From: Burkholderiales bacterium
GTDB lineage: Bacteria > Pseudomonadota > Gammaproteobacteria > Burkholderiales > Casimicrobiaceae
DNA: 12,460 nt
Direction of reading: 5' to 3'
Assembly: GCA_031257235.1 (NCBI GenBank)
Contig: JAIRPA010000097.1
Coordinates: forward strand, 1 to 12,460
Below, piece by piece: positions 1-10,174 of this stretch. The notes beneath the pieces were generated by a model, which searched no databases, was not told where the DNA came from, and worked only from the letters and a program-made list of their open reading frames with translations. Made by a program: the position numbers and the translations under genes. Positions within the stretch are counted from its first letter, which is position 1. Each line of letters starts with the position of its first letter.

Positions 1-202
1 GCTCATGGGCGCGCGGCGGGAAGGTGAATTGGCAGGCAGACGGGAAGGTGAGCTTGTAGGCAGACGGGAGGGTGAGCTGGAAGCTAATCGGATGGTTGCG
101 AGGAATCTTTTGAAGAAAAGTTTTTCATGGGACGACGTAGCTGAAATCACCGGGTTATCGTTGAACGAAATTAAAGAACTTTCTCAAAAGAATACTCATT
201 AG
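1..202 (+). CDS. Rpn family nuclease / putative transposase, C-terminal fragment
   Basis: The reading frame is open from the window edge (codons in phase with position 2) to the TAG at 200-202, so this is the tail of a gene starting upstream. The visible 66 or so residues are three copies of an 8-residue unit of the form xxRREGEL, then a conserved-looking end with VARNLLKKSFSWDDVAEITG and LSLNEIKEL. That end, with glycine/glutamate-rich repeats before it, is typical of Rpn (recombination-promoting nuclease, PD-(D/E)XK) proteins annotated as putative transposases. The catalytic domain lies outside the window and cannot be checked. The ATG at position 5 falls at the edge of the repeat block and is probably internal. 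No ribosome-binding site can be judged. The family call is from memory of the C-terminal pattern and is moderately secure. Confidence 0.7.
   Translation, partial: LMGARREGELAGRREGELVGRREGELEANRMVARNLLKKSFSWDDVAEITGLSLNEIKELSQKNTH
8..79 (+). repeat. In-frame 24-bp tandem repeat, three units
   Basis: Units at 8-31, 32-55 and 56-79 each encode eight residues (GARREGEL, AGRREGEL, VGRREGEL). The second and third units are nearly identical in DNA; the first differs more at synonymous sites and at one codon. A degenerate fourth unit may begin at 80 (EANRMV). Repeats in this linker are common in Rpn family proteins and change length in multiples of the unit without breaking the frame. The block may extend to the left of the window. 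Confidence 0.85.
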
Positions 203-293
203 TGAAACAAAATGATCATTTCGGATTACATGTCAGAAAGGATGGGCTTTCTCGGATTAACGAGTGCTTAAATTTGCGTGGTGGCGTCGCACG

Positions 294-776
294 TTAAAAT
301 AACTTTTTCATATTCTTTGTTAGTTTCCAAAACGCAACCCATCTTTCTTCGGGTATGTTTTCATAACCCTCTGTCTCCCATCGCCACCATTGTGCGAAAG
401 CAGTCTTCGGATATATTTGGCGCAATATTTCCGCCGCCTTTTCCAACGTAAGACCAAGAGATTTTCTATAAAGCCTTAATTTTGCCTTATCTGGTCTTAC
501 CTCACTTACAGAAAAATCCCTCGATTCTTTCGCTATTTGTTCATAAAGGTTTTCATTCTCGAACCGAATCTTTTGCGTCTCTATATAAATATCCTTGCCT
601 TCAACAATATTATCAAGCGCAAAGGAAACTCTCCGCTTATGAACATCAATGGCTTTTTGTAATGATAAATTTTCCACTTTAGACCCCGCAAAAATAAGGG
701 AAAAACCACCGCTTAAAATCACTCCAAAATTAAAAGGGTGATAACGTGAAAGCGTTACGAAATGCGGATCATGCAA
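294..776 (-). CDS. Orphan protein with XRE-like helix-turn-helix C-terminus
   Basis: A 160-residue frame from ATG at 776 to TAA at 294. Residues 59-86 are charged and probably helical. Residues 97-151 look like a helix-turn-helix of the XRE/phage-repressor kind: LRLYRKSLGLTLEKAAEIL, then an unusually aromatic stretch AQWWRWETEG and a closing helix with IPEERWVAFWKL. I do not recognise the whole protein and give no function beyond possible DNA binding. The start is uncertain. A stable hairpin (778-793) lies directly before the ATG, and residues 15-31 are hydrophobic and unlike the rest. An alternative GTG at 677 (GCGGGG six bases upstream) would give 127 residues. The region is AT-rich (43 of 120 G/C in 541-660) compared with gltB, which together with the Rpn fragment next door suggests acquired DNA. 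It is on the same strand as the hydrolase upstream, probably transcribed separately. Confidence 0.6.
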   Translation of the reverse strand: MHDPHFVTLSRYHPFNFGVILSGGFSLIFAGSKVENLSLQKAIDVHKRRVSFALDNIVEGKDIYIETQKIRFENENLYEQIAKESRDFSVSEVRPDKAKLRLYRKSLGLTLEKAAEILRQIYPKTAFAQWWRWETEGYENIPEERWVAFWKLTKNMKKLF

Positions 777-777
777 A

Positions 778-793
778 CCCCCGTCAACGGGGG
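778..793 (-). terminator. Candidate terminator hairpin behind the hydrolase gene
   Basis: A perfect six-base-pair G/C stem, CCCCCG (778-783) and CGGGGG (788-793), closes a four-base loop. It lies 32 bases beyond the hydrolase stop. Read on the minus strand it is followed only by GTTTGCAT, so there is no real T-tract. On the plus strand an overlapping stem, GGGG (790-793) with CCCC (802-805) and then TCTTTTT, is possible, but no obvious plus-strand gene needs it. The position fits termination of the hydrolase transcript; the sequence is not a textbook case. Confidence 0.35.
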
Positions 794-824
794 CTGGGAA
801 AACCCCTCTTTTTACCGCTTTCCC

Positions 825-1748
825 CTACCTCATCCCGTGTTGTGCGAGCCATGCGACAAGGCGCGTCCAGCCGTCTTCGGCTTCGGCTCGGCGAAAGCTC
901 GGTCGATAATCCGCGTGGAAGGCGTGGGGGGCGTCGGGATAAACCACAATGGTGCTTTGATTGGCGTTTTTATTCGTGCTCTTTTTAAGGGCATCTTTCA
1001 TTTGATCCACAGTCTCCAACGGAATGCCGGGGTCTTGCCCGCCGTACAAACCCAACACCGGTGCTTTGAGTTGATCGACGCATTCAATCGGTTGCTTCGG
1101 GGTGTTATCGGTCGCTCCTCCGGAGAGTCTTCCGTACCACGCGATGCCCGCCTTCAAGTGAGGTCGGTGCGCGCAATAAAGCCAAGTGGCGCGCCCGCCC
1201 CAACAAAAGCCGGTGACCGCCAGTTTGTCGGCATCGCCGCCGTGAGTGCCCGCCCAAGCGGCGGCGGCGTCTAAATCCGCCATCACTTCTTTGTCGGGGA
1301 CTTTGGCGACCAGTTCGGACATCAAAAGTTGCACGTTCGTATAATGGCGCGGATCACCATATCGGGCGTACAGCTCCGGCGCTATCGCCAAATAGCCGAG
1401 TTTGGCAAACCGGCGACAAATATCTTTGATGTATTCGTGGACGCCGAAAATTTCTTGGATGACCAAAATCGTCGGCAGTTTTTTGCCGGTTTTGTTTTTG
1501 TCATCTTCTTGGGGACGTGCCGCATAAGCCGGCATCTCTCCATCGGCAACCGGAATGTTGAGGTCGCCGGCAATCAGCCGGGTGGCGTCGGTTTTGACCG
1601 CCGTCTGCGCGATGATCGGTTGCGTGGCAAGCGCGAACCCTGCCGATAATGAGGTGACGACAAAGCGGCGGCGCGAGAAGGGTTGATTCGGGTAAAGGCT
1701 GATCCAGTCTTGGTTTTCGAGGGTGTCGGGGGTTTTCACGGTATTCAT
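825..1748 (-). CDS. Tat-exported dienelactone hydrolase family protein
   Basis: An alpha/beta hydrolase of the dienelactone hydrolase (carboxymethylenebutenolidase) family, 307 residues. The family's cysteine nucleophile is in TGFCWGG (Cys182), with acid Asp239 in YGGQDPGIP and His275 in PDAPHAFHADYRP; Glu99 in IQEIFGVHEY matches the family's active-site glutamate. The N-terminus has a twin-arginine signal, SRRRFV at 25-30, then a hydrophobic segment (about 31-48) and small residues before a likely cleavage site near 47-50, so the enzyme should be folded in the cytoplasm and exported to the periplasm. The start is supported by AGGA at 1756-1759, seven bases from the ATG. Many proteins of this class have no known natural substrate, and no aromatic-degradation genes lie nearby, so chlorocatechol breakdown should not be assumed. 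A weak promoter (TTGTCA at 1812-1807, 17-base spacer, CAAGAT at 1789-1784) and a leader hairpin (1780-1792) lie upstream. Confidence 0.92.
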   Translation of the reverse strand: MNTVKTPDTLENQDWISLYPNQPFSRRRFVVTSLSAGFALATQPIIAQTAVKTDATRLIAGDLNIPVADGEMPAYAARPQEDDKNKTGKKLPTILVIQEIFGVHEYIKDICRRFAKLGYLAIAPELYARYGDPRHYTNVQLLMSELVAKVPDKEVMADLDAAAAWAGTHGGDADKLAVTGFCWGGRATWLYCAHRPHLKAGIAWYGRLSGGATDNTPKQPIECVDQLKAPVLGLYGGQDPGIPLETVDQMKDALKKSTNKNANQSTIVVYPDAPHAFHADYRPSFRRAEAEDGWTRLVAWLAQHGMR

Positions 1749-1856
1749 GGTTTTATCCTAAAAGTTGGGGCATCGAGACGGGCATCTTGCCCCGATTTGA
1801 CATTTCTGACAAGTGGACATTTTAAGACATGCGCGGGCAGATTTTTGGGGTGGGGC

Positions 1857-1885
1857 TTGCCGTTAAAAAGAGATTCTTATATAAT
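1857..1885 (+). promoter_or_regulatory. rpsT promoter, sigma-70 type
   Basis: TTGCCG (1857-1862), a 17-base spacer and a perfect TATAAT (1880-1885). Transcription should begin near 1892, giving a leader of about 37 bases. GAGGA at 1920-1924 is the ribosome-binding site for the ATG at 1929. This is the strongest-looking promoter in the window, in keeping with a ribosomal protein gene. Confidence 0.85.
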
Positions 1886-1928
1886 CCCCCGTTCTTTTGA
1901 CTAACCCAATAAAATTTTTGAGGAAAAC

Positions 1929-2198
1929 ATGGCAAATTCTGCGCAAGCCCGCAAACGCGCGCGTCAAGCAACGGCAACTCATGCCCGCAACACCGCTTTA
2001 AAATCAGCGTTACGTACCGCTGTGAAGAGCGTCAGAAAAGCGATCCTTTCGGGCAACAAAGAAGCCGCGCTGCAACAATTTCAGGCATCCCAAGCCTTGA
2101 TTGATCGCATTGCCGACAAAAAAATCGTGCATAAAAATCTGGCATCCCGCACGAAATCCCGTTTGTCACAAGCTATTAAGGCAATGCCGTCTGCTTAA
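1929..2198 (+). CDS. rpsT: 30S ribosomal protein S20
   Basis: An 89-residue protein, the normal length for bacterial S20, which binds 16S rRNA early in assembly of the small subunit. The N-terminus MANSAQARKRARQA is very basic and characteristic. The middle, ALKSALRTAVKSVRKAI, and the motif IADKKIVHKNLASRTKSRLS near residues 61-80 match the family closely. Most of the chain should be helical and there are no gaps or frameshifts. The gene stands alone between its own promoter (1857-1885) and a strong terminator (2227-2249), as is common for rpsT. The sequence resembles betaproteobacterial S20 more than the E. coli protein, which is one reason for the taxonomic call. Confidence 0.98.
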   Translation: MANSAQARKRARQATATHARNTALKSALRTAVKSVRKAILSGNKEAALQQFQASQALIDRIADKKIVHKNLASRTKSRLSQAIKAMPSA

Positions 2199-2226
2199 TT
2201 GAGGTTCGGTTTGATTCCACAAAAAA

Positions 2227-2249
2227 ACGCGGCATGTCCGCGTTTTTTT
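2227..2249 (+). terminator. rpsT intrinsic terminator
   Basis: Stem ACGCGG (2227-2232) and CCGCGT (2238-2243) around a five-base loop, followed by a run of T to 2249. A run of A at 2221-2227 precedes the stem, so it could work in both directions. It begins 28 bases after the rpsT stop. Confidence 0.93.
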
Positions 2250-2265
2250 ATGGGCGACCCGTAAG

Positions 2266-2290
2266 CGTCAAAAAATCCCCCTTTTTGACG
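2266..2290. repeat. Perfect 9-bp inverted repeat before tonB
   Basis: CGTCAAAAA (2266-2274) pairs with TTTTTGACG (2282-2290) around the loop ATCCCCC. It lies just after the rpsT terminator and about 90 bases before the tonB start. Its run of T is inside the stem, so it is not a standard terminator. It could be a protein-binding site or a leader structure. The rest of 2250-2380 shows no clear promoter for tonB. Confidence 0.6.
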
Positions 2291-2380
2291 AACCCCCGAA
2301 GTCGCGGAATCCATGCCGTCTTTTCTGATAGCATTTCTCTTTCTACCAAGACCGGTGACGCAAGTCGCGGAGCTTTCCCG

Positions 2381-3181
2381 ATGCAAAAGATCATGGCGTT
2401 TTTGAAAATGAGGACATTGCCATTTGAGTCGCGGCACGGGCGGAGTTTTGCCGAAATTTCAAACCCAACCAAAGCGGCGGTGGTTTCGGGCGTATTCTTC
2501 GCGCATTTGGCGCTTTTTGGGATGTTGACCGTATTAACCGACGTGCCGCGTCGCGCGGTTGATGTCACGCCGGTGGACGTGCTGTTTCTCCGATCCGAAG
2601 CCCCTGCCATGCGCGTCGCTCCCGCCAACCTTGCCTCATCGGCAACGGCGCCGGCGACAAAACCTAAAGAAAAAGTAACCCCGCCTCAAAAGAGCCTCCC
2701 CCATCCCAACCCCGATTTTCTTCTTCCTTCTCCCAAAACCGAAACGGTGGTTCATGACATCCCCGATAAAACGCCTCCCTCCGACACGCTCATTTCTGAC
2801 GCGCCGACGACGGCAGACGACACTGCGAGCGCGTCGGCGAGCGGGGCAAACACTCCTGCACGTTCCGATGCGCCCTCCGATGCCGGAGAGTTTGCCGCGT
2901 ATCCGAACGCCAAAGAAATTCGTTACCGCGTGAAACCCGCGCCGATTTATCCGCCACGCGCGGCGCAGTTGAAAGAAGAAGGAAGGGTTATCGTGCGCGT
3001 CTTGATCGATGAGAACGGTGCGCCTAAAACAGCACGCGTCATGCAATCCTCAGGGTTTAAGCGCTTGGATGATGCCGCCTTAAACGCGGTCAGCCGAGCG
3101 CGGTTTTATCCTTACGAAGAGGGAGGAAGGGCTTATGCCGCGTGGGCGGATGTGCCCATAGCCTTTGCGTTGCCGCGATGA
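2381..3181 (+). CDS. tonB: TonB-family energy transducer
   Basis: TonB couples the inner-membrane proton gradient, through ExbB and ExbD, to outer-membrane receptors that import siderophores, haem or vitamin B12. The 266-residue protein has one membrane segment (about 32-53) with a histidine at 42, as TonB anchors usually do. A proline-rich periplasmic linker (about 76-165) follows, then a C-terminal TonB domain (about 182-266) with the signature IYPPRAAQLKEEGRVIVRV, followed by LDDAALNAVSRARFYPY. I chose the ATG at 2381 because GGAG (2369-2372) sits eight bases upstream. The same frame opens earlier at 2234, but that ATG lies inside the rpsT terminator stem and loop and cannot be the start. 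No exbB, exbD or receptor gene is visible beside it, so partners must be encoded elsewhere. The receptor served is unknown; TonB-like paralogues with specialised roles are common. Confidence 0.9.
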   Translation: MQKIMAFLKMRTLPFESRHGRSFAEISNPTKAAVVSGVFFAHLALFGMLTVLTDVPRRAVDVTPVDVLFLRSEAPAMRVAPANLASSATAPATKPKEKVTPPQKSLPHPNPDFLLPSPKTETVVHDIPDKTPPSDTLISDAPTTADDTASASASGANTPARSDAPSDAGEFAAYPNAKEIRYRVKPAPIYPPRAAQLKEEGRVIVRVLIDENGAPKTARVMQSSGFKRLDDAALNAVSRARFYPYEEGGRAYAAWADVPIAFALPR

Positions 3182-3262
3182 TGCTATGCCTCATGTCATG
3201 GGTGACGTTGCAACAACGGGTGAGATTTGAAGGGGTTTTAACGTCATCAAAAGGGGAAATTC

Positions 3263-3291
3263 TTGCTTTTTTTGTTTAAAAAAGCCATAAT
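3263..3291 (+). promoter_or_regulatory. rpmE promoter with inverted repeat in the spacer
   Basis: TTGCTT (3263-3268), a 17-base spacer and CATAAT (3286-3291). An 8-bp inverted repeat, GCTTTTTT (3265-3272) with AAAAAAGC (3278-3285), overlaps the -35 and fills the spacer. The expected leader of about 68 bases carries a small hairpin, TGCTC (3306-3310) with GAGCA (3315-3319). AAAGGA at 3354-3359 is the ribosome-binding site. Confidence 0.7.
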
Positions 3292-3365
3292 CGCTTTCTT
3301 TTTTATGCTCAAAAGAGCAAGCACTTAAAAAGCCCCACGATAGTGTCGGCAAGAAAGGATCAGCA

Positions 3366-3590
3366 ATGAAAACCGATATTCACCCGAAGTATTCGGAGAT
3401 TGAAGTCACCTGTAGCTGCGGCAATACGTTTAAAACACGCTCGACCTCCGTGCGTCCGTTACACATCGAAGTTTGTTCGTCGTGCCACCCGTTTTACACA
3501 GGGAAACAAAAAATCGTCGATACCGCCGGTCGTGTTGAAAAATTCAATCAACGCTACGGCAAGCGCGGCTCGGTCGCCGCACAGTCTTAA
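3366..3590 (+). CDS. rpmE: 50S ribosomal protein L31, zinc-binding type
   Basis: A 74-residue L31 opening MKTDIHPKYSEIEVTCSCGN. It has the four cysteines of the zinc-containing (C+) form: Cys16 and Cys18 as CSC, and Cys37 and Cys40 as CSSC followed by HPFYTGKQK. L31 lies at the bridge between the two ribosomal subunits. In many bacteria the zinc form is replaced by a cysteine-free paralogue when zinc is scarce; no such paralogue is in this window. The start is fixed by AAAGGA six bases upstream. The gene has its own promoter and terminator and is independent of tonB before it and gltB after it. Confidence 0.97.
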   Translation: MKTDIHPKYSEIEVTCSCGNTFKTRSTSVRPLHIEVCSSCHPFYTGKQKIVDTAGRVEKFNQRYGKRGSVAAQS

Positions 3591-3616
3591 CGCATTTTGG
3601 CGCACGACTCTAAAAA

Positions 3617-3638
3617 GGCAGCTTGGCTGCCTTTTTTT
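3617..3638 (+). terminator. rpmE intrinsic terminator
   Basis: Stem GGCAGC (3617-3622) and GCTGCC (3626-3631) with a three-base loop, then seven T (3632-3638). Five A precede the stem. It begins 27 bases after the rpmE stop. Confidence 0.95.
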
Positions 3639-3675
3639 GTTGGAAATTCCAACCGCCCAACCCGAACTGCCCAAA

Positions 3676-3719
3676 ACTCAAACCGCCAAAAAGTAGGTTT
3701 CCACTTTTTGGCGTTGAGT
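3676..3719. repeat. Long bulged inverted repeat between rpmE and gltB
   Basis: CGCCAAAAAGT (3684-3694) pairs perfectly with ACTTTTTGGCG (3703-3713) around an eight-base loop. Outside it, ACTCAA (3676-3681) pairs with TTGAGT (3714-3719), with only a two-base bulge (3682-3683) on the left arm. This makes 17 base pairs. A second, weaker hairpin follows: GGGTTT (3724-3729) with AAACCC (3741-3746). It comes after the rpmE terminator, so it is not needed to end rpmE. A role as an operator, transcript structure or small palindromic element cannot be decided from one copy. Confidence 0.75.
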
Positions 3720-3745
3720 GTAGGGGTTTACTTTTGGGCGAAACC

Positions 3746-3780
3746 CTGATTCCTGACCTCTGATTTCTGATTCCCGACCC
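3746..3780. repeat. 7-bp tandem repeat, five units
   Basis: Five consecutive heptamers: CTGATTC, CTGACCT, CTGATTT, CTGATTC and CCGACCC. All but the last begin CTGA and all have pyrimidines in the last three positions. Read on the minus strand the unit is NNNTCAG. Repeats of this kind, which translate as strings like NQKSEVRNQ, turn up in intergenic DNA of assorted bacterial genomes as far as I recall. It ends only 12 bases before the candidate gltB -35 element. Confidence 0.8.
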
Positions 3781-3791
3781 CCGCATCCTCC

Positions 3792-3820
3792 TTGCGTAAA
3801 CCGGTCAATTTTTGTATCTT
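3792..3820 (+). promoter_or_regulatory. Candidate gltBD promoter
   Basis: TTGCGT (3792-3797), a 17-base spacer and TATCTT (3815-3820). Transcription would start near 3827, leaving a leader of about 70 bases. AAGGAG (3884-3889), six bases before the ATG at 3896, is a strong ribosome-binding site. I see no clear operator for a nitrogen regulator. Confidence 0.5.
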
Positions 3821-3895
3821 TACAAATTCGTCTTTAATTTTTATGCGGCGTTGAGCTGCCCTCAAGCGACGAGGCAAGAGCGCAAGGAGAGAACG

Positions 3896-8584
<4,689 letters not shown>

Positions 8585-8597
8585 CGGAGTAGGGATC

Positions 8598-10070
8598 ATG
8601 GGAAAAGTTACAGGATTTTTAGAATTTGATCGGGTGCATGAGCACTACAGTAAACCGCGTGAGCGCATCCAAAATTATCGTGAATTTGTGACGGCGTTGA
8701 GCGATGACGAAGCCAAAATTCAAGGCGCGCGGTGCATGGATTGCGGCACGCCGTTTTGTCACAACGGTTGCCCCGTCCACAATGTGATTCCCGATTTCAA
8801 CGATTTGGTGTTTCGTCAAAAGTGGCGTGAAGCGTTTGATCTATTAAATTCCACCAACAATTTGCCGGAAATCACCGGACGTGTGTGTCCGGCAATTTGT
8901 GAAGCGGCGTGTACGTTGAACATCAACGGGGACTCTGTGGGCGTTCGCTCGATTGAGCGCGCCATCATTGATAAAGCGTGGACCATGGGTTGGGTTCAAC
9001 CGCAAAAACCGAAACAAAAAACCGGCAAGCGGGTGGCGGTCATCGGTAGCGGTCCGGCGGGGCTTTCGTGCGCACAGCAGTTGGCGCGCGCGGGGCATGA
9101 AGTCACCGTGTTTGAAAAGCGCGATAAAGCCGGAGGCTTGATGCGTTACGGCATCCCCGATTTCAAACTCGATAAGCAGCTCATTGACGCGCGTGTCGAA
9201 CAAATGAAAGAAGAGGGCGTCACCTTTAAAACGAGCGTGGCGATCGGCAGCGATGCTTTGCCGGCAGGAGTGGGCAGCGATGCAGAAGAAACCCTCGCGG
9301 CAAAAGAGGTGTTGAGCGCGTTTGACGCGGTGGTGTTGGCGGCGGGCTCGGAAACCCCGCGTGATTTGCCGATTCCGGGGCGTGAGCTTCAAGGCGTTCA
9401 TTACGCCGTTGAATTTTTGTCCCTGCAAAATAAAGCGGTTGCCAAAAACGTGAAGTCCACCCCTATCTCCGCGAAAGGCAAAAACGTCATCGTGATCGGC
9501 GGGGGGGACACCGGTTCGGATTGTGTCGGCACGTCGATTCGCCAAGGCGCCAAGAGTGTGACGCAGTTTGAGTTGTTACCCAAGCCGCCGGAAGTTGAAG
9601 ATAAATGTTTAACATGGCCGTATTGGCCGCTTAAATTGCGGACTTCATCCAGCCATGAAGAAGGGTGCGAACGTTATTGGTCGATTGCCACAAAATCTTT
9701 CCAAGGCTCCAAGAAAGTTGAAGCGGCGCAAACCGTCAATCTGGAATGGGTGAAGGACGAAAAAACCGGCAGGATGTCGATGAAAGAAATCGCCGGTTCC
9801 GAGCAAACGTTTCCTGCCGATTTAGTGTTGTTGGCGATGGGTTTTGTCAATCCGGTCTCTTCGCTGATTGAGGCTTTTGGGGTTTCCAAAGACCCGCGCA
9901 ACAATGTTGAGGCAGGGCTTTGCGGGGCACGCGCCTTTCAAACGAACGTCGACAAAGTCTTTGCGGCGGGCGATGTGCGGCGCGGTCAGTCGTTGATTGT
10001 TTGGGCGGTACACGAAGGGCGTGAATGCGCCAAGGCGGTTGATCGGTTTTTGTCGGCAAACGGCAAATAA
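8598..10070 (+). CDS. gltD: Glutamate synthase (NADPH) small subunit
   Basis: The beta subunit oxidises NADPH on FAD and passes electrons through iron-sulfur clusters to GltB. It has 490 residues, normal to slightly long. The N-terminal ferredoxin-like part has Cys46, Cys49, Cys54 and Cys58 (CMDCGTPFCHNGCP), then Cys97, Cys101 and Cys105 (CPAICEAAC), the expected ligands for 4Fe-4S centres. The FAD-binding fold begins at VAVIGSGPAGLSCAQQLA (146-163), and the NADPH-binding fold has VIVIGGGDTGSDC (297-309). The closing FAD motif is VFAAGDVRRGQSLIVWAV (454-471). Residues 216-240 form a small alanine/glutamate-rich stretch longer than I expect from the E. coli protein. The ATG at 8598 is preferred, with GGAG (8586-8589) eight bases upstream; the frame also opens at 8562 inside the end of gltB. 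The short gap makes translation-linked expression with gltB likely. Confidence 0.98.
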   Translation: MGKVTGFLEFDRVHEHYSKPRERIQNYREFVTALSDDEAKIQGARCMDCGTPFCHNGCPVHNVIPDFNDLVFRQKWREAFDLLNSTNNLPEITGRVCPAICEAACTLNINGDSVGVRSIERAIIDKAWTMGWVQPQKPKQKTGKRVAVIGSGPAGLSCAQQLARAGHEVTVFEKRDKAGGLMRYGIPDFKLDKQLIDARVEQMKEEGVTFKTSVAIGSDALPAGVGSDAEETLAAKEVLSAFDAVVLAAGSETPRDLPIPGRELQGVHYAVEFLSLQNKAVAKNVKSTPISAKGKNVIVIGGGDTGSDCVGTSIRQGAKSVTQFELLPKPPEVEDKCLTWPYWPLKLRTSSSHEEGCERYWSIATKSFQGSKKVEAAQTVNLEWVKDEKTGRMSMKEIAGSEQTFPADLVLLAMGFVNPVSSLIEAFGVSKDPRNNVEAGLCGARAFQTNVDKVFAAGDVRRGQSLIVWAVHEGRECAKAVDRFLSANGK

Positions 10071-10085
10071 GGGCAGGAAAACCGG

Positions 10086-10125
10086 ATTGCGGGTTAAGCC
10101 TGCCTACGGCAGGTTTGCCCGCAAT
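10086..10125. repeat. Two-tier hairpin behind gltD
   Basis: The outer arms ATTGCGGG (10086-10093) and CCCGCAAT (10118-10125) pair perfectly. The inner arms CCTGCC (10099-10104) and GGCAGG (10108-10113) enclose the loop TAC. Between them TAAG and TTTG can pair with two G-T wobbles, leaving one bulged T at 10094, for 18 pairs in all. It begins 15 bases after the gltD stop and could end or protect the gltBD transcript, but it has no T-tract on either strand. Two small hairpins follow at 10136-10151 and 10153-10166, before the end of dps. Confidence 0.75.
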
Positions 10126-10174
10126 GAATAAGAGAGCCGCTTGATGGCGGCGTGTGGTTTCCCACAAGGAAAAA

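Noticed and set aside
210..221. The palindrome AAATGATCATTT after the Rpn gene
   Set aside because: Twelve bases of AT-rich palindrome with no T-tract or partner site can occur by chance; I do not call it a terminator or operator.
762..1274. A 170-codon open frame on the plus strand
   Set aside because: It is antisense to the hydrolase, covering its active-site codons, and has no recognisable domain.
2234..2380. A 49-residue N-terminal extension of TonB
   Set aside because: The ATG at 2234 lies in the rpsT terminator loop, and the extension resembles no signal or anchor. The ATG at 2381 has a good ribosome-binding site and stands before the membrane segment.
2636..3046. A 136-codon open frame on the minus strand
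   Set aside because: It is opposite the proline-rich part of tonB. Its arginine-rich translation is what reversed proline and alanine codons give.
3746..3780. A CRISPR-like array
   Set aside because: The units are 7 bp and contiguous with no spacers, and no cas gene is present.
3812..3895. A 28-residue upstream extension of GltB from a TTG
   Set aside because: The TTG overlaps the predicted -10 element, and the ATG at 3896 has AAGGAG at the right distance and gives the normal short propeptide before Cys14.
3821..3895. A possible glutamine- or nitrogen-sensing riboswitch before gltB
   Set aside because: The leader is only about 70 bases and I see no conserved riboswitch core or anti-terminator pair.
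8844..9545. A 233-codon open frame on the minus strand
   Set aside because: It lies wholly opposite gltD, which has all its motifs. The translation is rich in Arg, His and Phe, as expected for the reverse of a codon-biased gene.
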